From contig CM043957.1 in NCBI GenBank assembly GCA_014529385.2, positions 67,541,503 through 67,605,502 of the forward strand: 64,000 nucleotides of DNA. Reading direction: 5' to 3'. The translations under genes were made by a program, and so were the position numbers. The notes beneath the pieces were generated by a model. It saw nothing but the letters and a program-made list of their open reading frames with translations. It was not told where the DNA came from and did not search any database. This document shows, piece by piece, positions 10,922-22,471 of the stretch (its first letter is position 1; every line of letters begins with the position of its first letter). Source of the DNA: Adiantum capillus-veneris (Eukaryota; Streptophyta; Polypodiopsida; Polypodiales; Pteridaceae).

Positions 10922-11760
10922 TGTTAGTAGCGGCTAACACATGCTACACCAATTATGCACCAAGCTATAGATGTGCTATAGCACACAATATTTCCTTTTC
11001 ATTGTATAGGGCCTTGGGTTCATTTAGGAGTTCCAAATTTGTATGAGTCTACGCTAGAGAGCTCAACTTTATCCCATAGTTGAAGGGTTTGAGGCCCAAA
11101 GCTATAAAAGAGCCCTATGCTTAATGAGTAGTCATTCTTGGATGAGTTCTTCTCTTTGTAGAGTGGATGGTTATGAGGCTCATGGGGCTTTCCATGCCCA
11201 TGTAGCTCTTGATTTCTAATAATCAATTACACCTTCTTTCATATTAGTCTCTTTGTTTCATTATGTGGAGTGAGATTGTATTAGTGTGATGGTAGATCTA
11301 CTAATCCCTTTTTTGAGTTAATCTATTCTATCCACACCATTGGCCATGGTGTGTGAGGGTTGTGCCTTCCTTCTCTTCATCTCTCTCTACAAGGTGCGGT
11401 TAGTGTGTGTGCATACGTAGTCGCATTGAGGGGTTGTGCCGGAATGGACACACTAATGCAGAGTAGGTATGTTAATTGCATGCTTGTGTAGTTGTGATTA
11501 AGAGTTGTGAATAAGAGTGATTGATGTGAGAGGTTAATTTCAACCACATGATTGTGTGCAAGTGATTAGTGAGTAGGAATGTGTTGTTGATTAGAGGAAG
11601 CCCTTTCCATGGCTTCTCTATATGATGAGTAGAAGGATGCCTTGAATCCTCTATGTCTATACATCTTAGGCTGGTGCTTCCACGCCCTAGCCGGGTTGCC
11701 GATCCACTATTTGACAATTTTGTGGGTTGCGATTAGGTCGTGCTACAACGCATCCCTACA
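10922..11760 (+). repeat. Probable 3' LTR of the copia element
   Basis: It begins TGTTAGTAGCGGC behind the polypurine tract and ends at CCCTACA, so the ends are TG...CA with related TGT(T)AG/CTACA words. A TATA box (CTATAAAAGAG, about 11102-11112) lies 180 bp in. The right boundary is where a minus-strand gag fragment begins. No partner LTR is present, so the length of 839 bp is inferred. Confidence 0.6.
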
Positions 11761-12320
11761 GGACCCAAGAGGTAGAAGCTGCTCCGTATGTACTGCTTTC
11801 TCCTTGCCTTGGATAGTAGATTTTTCCTTGGGACAATCCTTTTTTCTGTGTCCACTCCCTAAACATATAAAACATAACTTTTCCTTGTTAGCCTTCTCAA
11901 AATCTTCATGAGACAGATGGCCCCTAGGCCCCTTCGGCTTCTTAGATGCATCAAATGTAGCTACTATAAATTATCTCTTATTATGTCCATGATGTGTTCG
12001 TGCATTTACAGGTGCAGTGTTAGACACGTGAGTGTTATGCAATGCTTTTTCATTGGGATCATTGTGTATATGTGCTTGCACTATAGCCTCCTCAAGCATC
12101 TTGAGGTCCTAGGTTTTAAGATTCTTATTAAGCTCTACTGTCAACCCCAGGATGAGCCCATGCACTTGTTGAAAGGTATCTAAACACTCCAGCTTGAGAA
12201 TCACATCACAATAGTGCAAGATATACTTCAATAGTGTCTTAAGCTAACACATAGAGCAATTGTCCCATGTAGACTAATTTCGATCCGCTTTGTTTGTGGG
12301 GAAAAATTCTTTTTTGAAGA
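11761..12320 (-). pseudogene. Retrotransposon gag fragment with CCHC zinc knuckle
   Basis: Read down the minus strand, the sequence gives a capsid-like stretch (LECLDTFQQVHGLILGLTVE, with LEEAIVQAH further on) and then a zinc knuckle CFICLGSGHRKKDC (C-x2-C-x4-H-x4-C) that would bind viral RNA, followed by a lysine-rich tail. A stop follows NKNLKT and another lies before the knuckle, so it is broken. It is flanked by the copia LTR on one side and the gag-only element on the other. Lineage unclear: copia or Ty3. Confidence 0.65.
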
Positions 12321-12540
12321 TGTTGGAAAGGGGAAACAAACCCAGCACACTCCAAACTTGCCTCTCTATATCTCAGCGATTAACCCGCACCCCTAACCAC
12401 ACAAAATCACACACATAGACACATACTTTTCTCAAACGAACTCGCAAGTACACCCAAATCAATGCGCACACACTCGCAGGGACCACAATCTACCTTCCTG
12501 CCATAAACACATCAATTTCTTGTTTCCCTTGCACACAATC

Positions 12541-12604
<64 letters not shown>

Positions 12605-13194
12605 ACATCACACCCTCGGGGGGGCACACCTACCTACACACACCCAGAAACACCGTGCAACAGAGCAGGAGAGAAGAGAGGGGAGGGGGAACAACACCAA
12701 AAGCAACACAACCAGAGATTGTTTCTTCTTCAATTGATGGGTTATGGTGGAGCATACAACCATCAAAGCTCTCTCCTTCTCTGCTCTGTCTGTCGCCCCC
12801 CTTAACATAGCAGAGCACGAAAAGTTAAATATCTGTTAATCGGTGCAGAATTTGCTTATGTGCGTGAGAAGCAAAAATACTCAAAACCCCCTTTTCCTTG
12901 TCCCTTCCGAAGCCCGTTTTTATAAAAAAGCAGTTTTGCAAAAATTTTACAGAATGAGACTTTTTTGTCTCCCTCATGCAGAGGTGTGAAGTCTCTCACA
13001 CACTTTCCTTTCTTCCACTGACCACATGTCTTCCTCTACCCAAGCTGCATTGCATGTCCTAAGAGCCTTTTCCCATGTCAAAAACTTCTCTTCAAGCATC
13101 AAATCTCCACGCTTAGGTCTTCATAACCACATAAAACATACCCTTTCTAGATTTCCCTGCTTCTAATGGGCCTGCGTATCTGCTTTATCACCCA
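12321..13194 (-). repeat. 3' LTR of the gag-only element
   Basis: On the minus strand it starts TGGGTGATAAAGC and ends CTTTCCAACA. A TATA box (TATAAAAA) lies at about 12919-12927, and a (GA)n tract, seen as CT on the plus strand, lies in the leader part. It is nearly identical to 21598-22471. Confidence 0.85.
12543..12601. repeat. (CT)n microsatellite inside LTR
   Basis: About 29 CT units, conserved in position in the partner LTR at about 21821-21878. Confidence 0.95.
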
Positions 13195-13240
13195 TGTCTT
13201 CACTTGTAAGCATACACATCACTACCTGTGCCCTCTCCTA

Positions 13241-13245
13241 GGGTC
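13241..13245. other. Target-site duplication, left copy (GGGTC)
   Basis: GGGTC directly precedes TGTT of the inner LTR and recurs at 19283-19287 directly behind its CA. Confidence 0.9.
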
Positions 13246-13724
13246 TGTTTTAAAATTGATATTTTATTATTTGTTGCAGCTGACAGGTGGAAAAGACTGG
13301 GACCGAGCTAGGCCTATGCGAATGAAAGTATATACATTGTACATTTTATTATTCAAGTGCTCTTTTATGAGCTTTGGCCATTTATGACCGGTCGGCCAGT
13401 TTGTACTCAATTTGACCATTCAAGAAATCTATAAATGAAATACGTGCAAGAGGGAAATGGTCACTCTTGCACGGGGGGAGATTGCACCCAGTGTTTGCGT
13501 TGCTCTTCTCATCTCTGCTCTCTTCTCTCTCGTCGTGCCGGCGTAGCACTCCGCTCTAGGAGGTGCGCCTGCACGTGCGCTGTCTTGCTCTTTGTCTCTC
13601 CCTGTTCGTGTACAGCTTGGATTATGCGCCGTGTGATTCGAGGTATGCAGATTTGTTCGTTTCATGGCTTGTAGTATATGGTTTTTGCTATATTGTAGGG
13701 CTCGCGACGTTTCCGTCTGTAGCA
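13246..13724 (+). repeat. 5' LTR of the nested element
   Basis: 479 bp, TGTTTTAAAATTG...TGTAGCA. The TATA box is at 13430-13435, followed by a perfect 9-bp hairpin (GTGCAAGAG/CTCTTGCAC, 13444-13452 and 13464-13472). Confidence 0.92.
13430..13435 (+). promoter_or_regulatory. LTR TATA box
   Basis: CTATAAATG; the expected start of transcription, about 30 bp downstream, falls in the 9-bp hairpin at 13444-13472. The same arrangement occurs in the 3' LTR (TATA at 18988). Confidence 0.65.
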
Positions 13725-13725
13725 G

Positions 13726-13737
13726 TGGTATCAGAGC
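13726..13737 (+). other. Primer binding site (tRNA-Met type)
   Basis: TGGTATCAGAGC, one base behind the CA that ends the 5' LTR. Confidence 0.95.
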
Positions 13738-14627
13738 TTAGGCTACGCTCCAAGACTAATGATTATGATCGATAAGCAACTGCTAAGTATTTTTCTTTCT
13801 TGTGTTTGTAGATTCCATTAATTGCTTCACTTTGTACTGATTAATGTTGATTGTATGATATAATTAGTGAATTTTTGAAATTAAAATAGAGTATCTTCTT
13901 TATCGGCATAATTTAGTGCTTGTTAATGTAAATATTGTGTTAATTAAACACAAAAAAACATGGATTAAACTAAAAAATCATGTCGAGATGATTAGTTACG
14001 ACAAAGAGGATTAATTCATAGCATTTAGTAGGTCGATATTAAGCAGAAAGAGGGGTAGAGAATCTTTTATCTCACGGGTAGATTAGTATAAGACGACGAA
14101 GGAAGATGCAGAGAGATAAGAGATCTTTTATTCGAGAAAAATCCACAAATATATTCAACGAGTCTTGTACTCAAGACCTCTTATTCGAAAAACAAAAACA
14201 AAAACAAAAACCAACCCAAAGAGATCTTCAAGAGCAAGTGAACCTGCATAGACCCCACGGATTTGCCTCAAAAAAAATTGCGCCTGAAAAACCATGTGTA
14301 CACATGGGTATACTTGCCACATGCCTTGGTTAATTTTATCTATGGGAAAACTAGTAATCATCATCCTCAGCACTGTGGCAGCCTCGATGAGCAGCAAAGA
14401 TGTCGCCCTCGCCCTCATCGTAGAGCATCACCTGCTGTGACCTACCGCTTGCATAGCTGCATAAACCAACACCTCAGTTGTGGACAACTACTCGACAGTG
14501 GCTAGCACCTTCCGGTCGTTCATCAGCAGTGGAACAGCTTGACCGAACGATGACGCAAGAGCAACCGAAGCAGTTAGCACTATCTTTCTCAATTGCTAGA
14601 AGCCACCCCTTACTCGACTTGCTTGCC

Positions 14628-14632
<5 letters not shown>

Positions 14633-14669
<37 letters not shown>
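14633..14669. repeat. (CT)n microsatellite
   Basis: About 18 uninterrupted CT units. Confidence 0.95.
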
Positions 14670-14671
<2 letters not shown>

Positions 14672-15011
14672 CCCCCTTTCCTTGCGGATGACAATTTCTC
14701 AGACTGCCAGATGCTAGTTTTTCTTTCACTAATCACTGGCGGCGTCCATATTTTTTGTCTTGGCATCCCCATGCAACCATCAACTACCTCGTCCCAACCA
14801 CAAACTCCAGTCATCTTTCTCTCTCGCTCTCTTTCTCCCTTATCAACCACCCTCCTGCAGAAGTGGCAAAAATTTCTCTCCTTCTCTCTTTTTCTTGCAT
14901 GGCTCATCCGGGCAGTAGCATGCAGACCCTCCTGTCTACTTGTGGCGCCCGCACTCCAACCACATCTCTCTCTCCCTCTCACCAAACCTGACGTCCATGC
15001 AAAGGTTCGTT

Positions 15012-15114
<103 letters not shown>

Positions 15115-15611
15115 GGCGATGCCAATCTACTGTAAATCACTGCTACGCACACCTTTTTGGATGCATGGGCCACCAATTCCCCACTCTTACCAACTCATGC
15201 CGCTACAGCACGCTTTAGCCGTCTTCGTGACCACGAGCTTCAGTACACTCACAACCGTACACCACTTTCAGTCCTCCAACTGCCCCTCCCTCCCTTGCGC
15301 ATGCAGAACAATAGCCTCACTCTCTCCCTCCCTCCATGCATGCTTCCAACCCTCTCGCTTTTGCCACCTGTGCATGGTAGTGGACAGCGGTGCAGGATTA
15401 CATGTCGGCGGGCGCCAAGTAGTTTGGAATCGCGCCAACCCTTGCGGCTCTCACACTCTTTCGGCGGCTCGCCTACACACTAAGTACTCCAGCTGCTTGT
15501 TTTCGGCTTAAGTTAGCATAGCCGGCCCACTCAACTCCCTTGTCATGCCAGAGCAGCTAGTAAATAATGCGCATTGCAGTTTTCTTTTATTTCAATCTCT
15601 TGGCCACAAGT

Positions 15612-15639
15612 TCACACACACACACACACACACACACAT
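15612..15639. repeat. (CA)n microsatellite
   Basis: About 14 CA units. Confidence 0.9.
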
Positions 15640-15762
15640 ATCTAGACATGGCGCTCTCTGCTTCTAATGAGAGGGCAAGGATGCATAACCCCCACAATAT
15701 CGTAGATGATCTGTTGGCTGAAACTCAAGTAACGGAACCATAATGCGGGCAGGGCACTTCTC

Positions 15763-16439
15763 TCAGACACTTTTTCCCACAAGCTTTGTCGACGAGCATT
15801 TGGTGAAGCTTTCAAGGATGCTCACCTCTTCTTGCTCTTTCAAGTCGATGGTGGGAGAGCTGCAACTCAAGTTTAAAGCAGGAGAGTCTTCCTCCACGGT
15901 GGCAACAAATTCAAAGGCCTTGGTATGTCTCTGTTGCAGCATTTCATCCTTGACCGACTGTCTGAAGCAGTACACATGCAGTTCTCTACGAGCTTCCTTA
16001 GGGCTTCTTTAATTTGATGTGCGCGGGTCATGTTGACTCACTTGAGTGCAGGAAGCTTCACCAAGGTTTTTGCAACTTCGATAATTTCAGGTCTTTTGGC
16101 CCAAGACTCAAATGAAGCATAAAATATTACAAGGTCTGCTTTCATCTTGCTGTATATGTTCATGCCCTCATCATATAGTTTCTCTTTGTAGTAGGCAAGC
16201 ATTAGACCATTGACACTAGTAGTAGAATCCTCATCATCGGTACCCTTGGCCATTCTGTTGAACCATCTCCCCACAAGATCAAACCTACGACCCTTGGTAA
16301 GCTCTTTCATGACCTTGACAAAGGTAGCACTCTGAAGAGTTATACCATGTTACACAACCTCATCGTACAACTCCTCCGTCGCTTGCCATTTTTGAGCAAT
16401 GATGTAGTTTCGAACGGCTACAAACGAAGACCTCGTCAT
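15763..16439 (-). pseudogene. PPR gene fragment captured in antisense
   Basis: From 16439 downward the minus strand reads an incomplete P-class pentatricopeptide protein: VRNYIIAQKWQATEELYDEV, TFVKVMKELTKGRRFDL, GRWFNRM, then NGLMLAYYKEKLYDEGMNIY. PPR proteins bind organellar RNA through such 35-residue helix pairs. One stop interrupts it near 16350. At about 16035 the frame reaches AAGTGAGT, a good splice donor, and a second frame of 70 codons (15763-15975, with LKEQEEVSILESF) follows, which could be the next exon. A host gene piece, apparently with an intron, thus lies antisense to the retrotransposon. The PPR call rests on motif spacing and is fairly safe; the intron is inference. Confidence 0.65.
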
Positions 16440-17040
16440 TCAATATAAATCCTGGTTGCGCTTTGCTCCATGTGTAGAGGGCATACCTAGGTGTTGAATT
16501 AGATCATTAAAAATTGTATCAATATGGTCTCTTAGGCTTTTTTGAAGACAAGTAATTTAACATTCCATTTCATTTTTCTCTCTTTTCCCAGTACGCTTAC
16601 CTATAGAGGTGGACATTAACGACGCTCTTCCGTGCTTGCTGCAATATTTTATCCGACATACGCCCGTTGCCGACCATTCTCACACATTGACGATGATGAT
16701 ACTAATATTTATCACGATATTAGCCTCTAGGTTTATGCTTTCAATTGTACTTGATTTTGTTTTTATTTGTACTCAAGCATCAAAATAGATACACAAGGAT
16801 TGTATCAGTTATTCTCACACTTAATTAAATTACATTTTGAAGACTGTTAATATAACATTTCATTTCATTTCTCTCTCTCTTACCCCTCCCTCTCCCCCTT
16901 CTCTTTTGAATGATGGTCGATATCCAATGCTCAAACCAAACTACGGCCCCAATCTTTATATTTGATTGTCCACAACCTCACAAGTCGATGACTTCTTGGC
17001 ACCCACACATACACTCATTTGTGAATTTGAGTGCTATACG

Positions 17041-17126
<86 letters not shown>

Positions 17127-18183
17127 TCGAGAGTGTCTAACTAGAATTGCATGTTGTAAAAGGGGACTTCTAGGAAAGAGTCACTACAACAGAATTAATT
17201 TTGCACAGTTTTCCTTACTATTTATAGTATGGTCTGTACATGATGACGACACATTAAGTCAATGTATTTTAAATAATTCAAAATAATAATATATATATAT
17301 ATTTTTTACGCATTTTAGAAACAACAATTTGCAATATCATGAGGGCTGCTTCATTTAGTAGATGTCTGTAAGTAATTCGTGTACTAAAATTTTATCTCTT
17401 ACATTAATCTCTAAACTCAAATCAAATGTCGTTCATACATTTTTTCGATTGTGACTACTTTATCTATGCTATTAAGTTAACACTGTAGAAAATTGCTTCC
17501 CCCCCCAGTTGTCTCACATTTGTCTCTGTTGTATACGAATCCCCTTTTTAGTTGTCAAGTTCCTGATTAATCATTAACCCCACCCTATCACATTTTGGAT
17601 CTGTTACCTATACTTTGGTCTAAGTTTGCTAGTTGCAGTTGTCTCCTACTTGTACCTCTCTCCCCATGCACAAACTAGTACATATTTTCAGATGTAGTAC
17701 ATCATACAGAGTCTAATAGTTTACAGAAAGCACACAGCACTTGTAGCTCATCCATATACCAACAATGGTCTATATATTCAAATACAATTTACCCTTATAG
17801 AATGTACATCAAATACGTCATTTCTCTTTTCATATTTCATTTCTCTGCATTGTGTTTTAAGCTGAATACTCAAACATTGCTAAGGTCATGGCTTCTAATT
17901 GTATTTTCATTGAGATGATTTTTCAATAGGCTACACAACATTTTCTTGTCAACTCAATACTCCAACACTGTTATGGTCAAGGATTACTACTTGCACGTTA
18001 TGACATTTTATTGCCATGATTATTCATCAGCTATGTAGCTCGTCATTTGAGCTAGGGTGCTCAGGGATATCGAGCCACAGTTTGTAAGTGCTTTGCTACT
18101 GGAACATACTCTATTTTGGTGTCAAAAAGGTAACAAATATTTTCTTCTTGTGCCTTGCTTGGTCCATTGGTCACACGCACACA
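16440..18183. other. Non-coding interior of the nested element
   Basis: No coding motif seen. Contains the (CA)n tract at 17045-17123 and an otherwise AT-rich, unassigned sequence. Confidence 0.55.
17045..17123. repeat. (CA)n microsatellite, 79 bp
   Basis: About 39 CA units; it creates false His-Thr repeat frames. Confidence 0.95.
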
Positions 18184-18380
18184 GATTCGCCGATTTAGGC
18201 AGTGTGTACATACTCATCTTGGTGCTGACCCGCCGATTTAGGTAGCACATTCATAAATTGCAGATTCATGATTTTTTAAACTTATACCAAATGCAGATTC
18301 GCCGACTTAGGCAGCATTAGTGCAGATTCGCCGATTTAGGCAGCACGTCTTATTGGTGTAGATTCGCCGATTTAGGCAAC
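18184..18380. repeat. Five spaced copies of GATTCGCCGATTTAGGCAG
   Basis: Copies start at 18184, about 18228 (partial), 18296, 18326 and 18361. Units are 17-20 bp, well conserved, with unequal spacers of 10-50 bp. This is the only such cluster in the window and lies about 430 bp before the 3' LTR. Confidence 0.85.
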
Positions 18381-18608
18381 ACCGATCACAAAATCATGCT
18401 GCAGTGGCTGGCCACCACTGCAACTGGTATGATTTTGTTACCTGGGTACATAATGAAAGTGATTTGGATTTGGAATTAGATTGTGGAATTGGAATTGGAT
18501 TGGGATTTGGTATCTGATGGTTACTACATCATTGTTTATGACATGAGACTTGACATTGTGTGATTGATGATGAGTGTGACCAATGATATCCTGATTCATC
18601 GGATATGA

Positions 18609-18658
18609 CATATACTGCCTATTCTAGTGGTATGGGACACTAGAATAGGTAGTATGTG
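18609..18658. other. Near-perfect 21-bp inverted repeat
   Basis: Arms 18609-18629 and 18638-18658 (core ACTGCCTATTCTAGTG against CACTAGAATAGGTAGT) around an 8-base loop. The two exceptions I see would be G-U or T-G pairs in RNA. Confidence 0.85.
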
Positions 18659-18803
18659 GATGACGGCACGCATAAGCAATATTGTCTACATTAATGAATT
18701 TTGTTACTATTTGATACAGATTTCTAATCATTGTTTTTGACAAGTATTATTTGCAGATTTCTATCTTCGCAACTGAGGACAGTTGCTTTCCAACGGAGAG
18801 GTA

Positions 18804-19282
18804 TGTTATGGAATTGATATTTTATTATTTGTTGCAGCTGATAGGTGGAAAAGACTGGGACCGAGCTAGGCCTATGCGAATGAAAGTATATACATTGTAC
18901 ATTTTATTATTCAAGTGCTCTTTTATGAGCTTTGGCCATTTATGACCGGCCGGCCAGTTTGTACTCAATTTGACCATTCAAGAAATCTATAAATGAAATA
19001 CGTGCAAGAGGGAAATGGTCACTCTTGCACGGGGGGAGATTGCACCCAGTGTTTGCGTTGCTCTTCTCATCTCTCCTCTCTTCTCTCTCGCCGTGCCGGC
19101 GTAGCACTCCGCTCTAGGAGGTGAGCCTGCACGTGCGCTGTCTTGCTCTTTGTCTCTCCCTGTTCGTGTACAACTTGGATTATGCGCCGTGTGATTCGAG
19201 GTATGCAGATTTGTTCGTTTCATGGCTTGTAGTATATGGTTTTTGCTATATTGCAGGGCTAGCGATGTTTTCGTTTGTAGCA
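18804..19282 (+). repeat. 3' LTR of the nested element
   Basis: 479 bp, TGTTATGGAATTG...TGTAGCA, same length as the 5' LTR, with about 14 substitutions and no indel noted. Confidence 0.92.
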
Positions 19283-19287
19283 GGGTC
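19283..19287. other. Target-site duplication, right copy (GGGTC)
   Basis: Matches 13241-13245 exactly. Confidence 0.9.
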
Positions 19288-19438
19288 GACACACTTTGGC
19301 TGCACCATCATTGCCCAACCCCTCGTTGAACATTTATGTTCAACCAAAAGATGCCTTTATTCAGCTACAAACTGTAACATGTAGAGAACACTGTGCGAAC
19401 ATAAAAACCATACGTAAGAGTTTTATTCATGTCAACCC

Positions 19439-20609
19439 TCATGTAGGTTGCCCAACCCCCTGCATCATAGCAAAGCTTGTGCCTGGATCAAAGACATAAC
19501 CCTGAGTGCAACCATTCATTTGGAGTAGCCTCCTGTAAAACTGCACCCATGCACATAACCAATGGTGCATATAGAATGCACACATCACTCCTTCACCGCT
19601 CCATGCATCCACAAGCATCCAACACTCTTCAAATTGAGCACGATCATGCTTACCATCTTGTTCAACAGATGAATCATCCATATCGTCACCCGCCTTGAAC
19701 CTATTTGGCATACCTTCCCAATCATAGAAGATGGAAATCTGCTCCAAGAAATCCTGCACCTGTTGGATAGCCCATTGCATAGCTGTATCCATAAGCATAC
19801 TCATCACCTGTGAAGCACATACCACTTTTATAAGCTCGTCCATAGCCATAGCATCTTCGCTCAAAGGCTTCTCTACCTGCATCAGCTTTATCTTCTCTTC
19901 CATACCTGTAGCAACCTTAAGAACCTCCTCTTCAGGACCATCCAAGAAAGTAGAGACATACGGCTCCACTAACTCCTCTCGTACATCATCTTCATGAACA
20001 AATTCTTCTAATACATGCTCTACTGCCATATTTTTAGACAAAAAAGAAGGAAGCTCACCCCATACCATTTCATCCTGAAGCATAGCATCAACAGACTTCC
20101 TCCTTGTAGGAGTGGACATACCCACTTTGTTCAGCTTCATCACCATCTGTCTTTGCCAAGCTCGAATATGGATCCACTTCATCTTCATCAGAGGGTAGAC
20201 TGGTCACCTCAGCAACACTCTTCTTGAAAAATCCTCGCACCTGTTGCACCACTATAGCATACTCGATGGCTACCTTTAGGAACATAGATACCAATAGGGT
20301 ACCGCGCACCACTTTTACTTGCATATCCTCTTCTACAGACTTCTGCTCTTCAATTTTCTCTTCATTTACATTTCCAATCGACATGTCTTCATACACATAG
20401 TCAAAAATCTTTACTCTTACCGGCTTGACCTCATCGGAATCAGTTTGCTCGCCATAGGATGTGAAGTCTTCATACAGGCTTTCCTCTTTGCTAGTCTCCC
20501 AAAACTCGGAGCTTGTATTATCATAATCCTCGCCATAGGTTGACTCCGTGTCTGCATCTTCATCCTCTTTCTGCTCCATGAAAAGTTGGCCACCACCTTG
20601 TCTTTGCAC
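19439..20609 (-). pseudogene. Acidic protein downstream of gag in the gag-only element
   Basis: Two overlapping minus-strand frames (20609-20088, 173 codons; 20188-19439, 249 codons) are rich in Asp and Glu (such as EDEDADTESTYGEDYDN). Each carries a similar helical block: VVRGTLLVSMFLKVAIEYAI in the first and VVCASQVMSMLMDTAMQWAI in the second, followed by QQV(R/Q)(G/D)F. This looks like an internal duplication, with a frameshift now separating the copies. I do not recognise the family. It lies where protease and pol would be in a complete element. Function unknown. Confidence 0.5.
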
Positions 20610-20737
20610 ACATTATTTGTCCACTTTTGAGCTTTTGGTATCGGCAACCTAAGTCCCATCTACTAATTTTTCATGCACAATCTCAGTAAGAACATGCTAC
20701 TTTACCTCTTTATGTTGCTTTGGAAACTCGACATTTG

Positions 20738-21580
20738 CTACCTCTTTAGCACACAGACTCTCTCGACAAGAGGCTTATCTTCGTTGAGAAGCTCGTCCAC
20801 CATTGGCATAGGCACATCATAAACTAGAAACCACCAAGGAACATAACCAACCATAGGCCTTACCTCAACAGGCTCCACACTTCGAACATGTGGCACCTCC
20901 TTCGGTTGAACCATAGGACACTCTGCAATCGTCGCAATAGGCACATAATCAATAGGCTTCAACAAGCCTAGCTCTAGCTTCCGCTTCACTTTTTTGCTCT
21001 TCACATTGGCCAAATAGACCATATCTTCATAGGTATCGGCTCCACACTCCACCTTTTCCTTGATATTTGGATGCAAGCACTCAAGAAACTTTGACAACTT
21101 CAGGTATAGGTTGCCTTTGACCCCAGTAGCAACCTCCAATTCCTTCCAACATGCTTCAAATTGCTCGAGAAAAATGGAAAAGGCTTTACTTACATCCTGA
21201 CATACCGCCTTCAACCCAGCACCAGCTTCTTCAGGAGAGATTGTTTGCCAAAATTGCTTCAAAAACTGCATTTGTAGCTCTCACCATGAACTTCGATGAC
21301 CATCACCTAAACCATTGAACCATCTCTTTGCTCATCCTCGCAGCAATAATGGTACCATCTACAACTTTTCTGCAACTGTCAATCTACGCATTGACATCAT
21401 CCACAATTCAAAACCTGCTGCCCAATCCTCTAGATATTCAATACCTGTGCAAATGGAGCCAATGCTTGACTTTGCTATCTCGGTCAATTTGCAACTGCAC
21501 TCATTACTTTGACCATTTGCCAATTGTTTGGCAACTTCAAACTCTGCTTTCAGCTTCTACCACGGAGCATTAGATAGCTC
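20738..21580 (-). pseudogene. Gag-like (capsid) protein of the gag-only element
   Basis: It begins just behind the primer site. Minus-strand motifs in order: AKRWFNGLGDG, the capsid A-x2-WF signature of Ty3 gag; MQFLKQFWQTI; FLECLHPNIKEKVECG and TYEDMVYLANVKSKKVKRKL, matching the F..GL...(I/V)...V......TY..M...A...E segment of gag. Stops at about 21390 and 21335-21345 separate the first part from the 177-codon frame 21271-20738. Its order of motifs parallels gag of E2 (38803). No zinc knuckle was seen. Confidence 0.65.
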
Positions 21581-21596
21581 CTCAGTGGGGGCACCA
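21581..21596 (-). other. Primer binding site of the gag-only element
   Basis: The minus strand reads TGGTGCCCCCACTGAG one base behind the LTR end. Compare TGGTGCCCCCACGGAG in element E2. Confidence 0.75.
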
Positions 21597-21597
21597 C

Positions 21598-21817
21598 TGA
21601 TGGAAAGGGGGAACAAACCCAACACACTCCAAACTTGACTCTCTATAGCTCAGGGATTAATCCGCACCCCTAACCACATAGAATCACACACACAGACACA
21701 CACTTTTCTCAAACGAACTCGCAAGTACACCCAAATCAATGCGCACACACTCGCAGGGACCACAATCTACCTTCCTGCCATAAACACATCAATTTCTTGT
21801 TTCCCTTGCACACAATC

Positions 21818-21881
<64 letters not shown>

Positions 21882-22471
21882 ATATCACACCCTCGGGGGG
21901 GCACATCTACCTACACACACCCGGAAACACCGTGCAACAGAGCAGGAGAGAAGAGAGGGGAGGGGGAACAACACCAAAATCAACACAACCAGAGCTTGTT
22001 TCTTCTTCAATTGATGGGTTATGGTGGAGCATACAACCATCAAAGCTCTCTCCTTCTCTGCTCTGTCTGTCGCCCCCCTTAACATAGCAGAGCAAGAAAA
22101 GTTAAATATCTGTTAATCGGTGCAGAATTTGCTTATGTGCGTGAGAAGCAAAAATACTCAAAACCCCCTTTTCCTTGTCCCTTCCAAAGCCCGTTTTTAT
22201 GAAAAAGCAGTTTTGCAAAAATTTTACAGAATGAGACTTTTTTGTCTCCCTCATGCAGAGGTGTGAAGTCTCTCACACACTTTCCTTTCTTCCACCTACC
22301 ACATGTCTTCCTCTACCCAAGTTGCATTGCATGTCCTAAGAGCCTTTTCCCATGTCTAAAACTTCTCTTCAAGCACCGAATCTCCAGGCTTAGGTCTTCA
22401 TAACCACGTAAAACATACCCTTTCTAGATCTCCCTACTGCTAATGGGCCTTCGTATCTGCTTTATCACCCA
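21598..22471 (-). repeat. 5' LTR of the gag-only element
   Basis: Same 874-bp length and near identity with 12321-13194. The TATA box differs: ATAAAAAC follows a C here instead of a T (about 22196-22204), so the 5' copy has a weakened TATA. Confidence 0.85.
21821..21878. repeat. (CT)n microsatellite inside LTR
   Basis: About 29 CT units at the same LTR position as 12543-12601. Confidence 0.95.

Noticed and set aside
16910-17286. His-Thr repeat proteins
   Set aside because: Created by the (CA)n tract at 17045-17123.
18184-18380. CRISPR-like array
   Set aside because: Only five copies, unequal spacers, no cas genes, and the window is eukaryotic.
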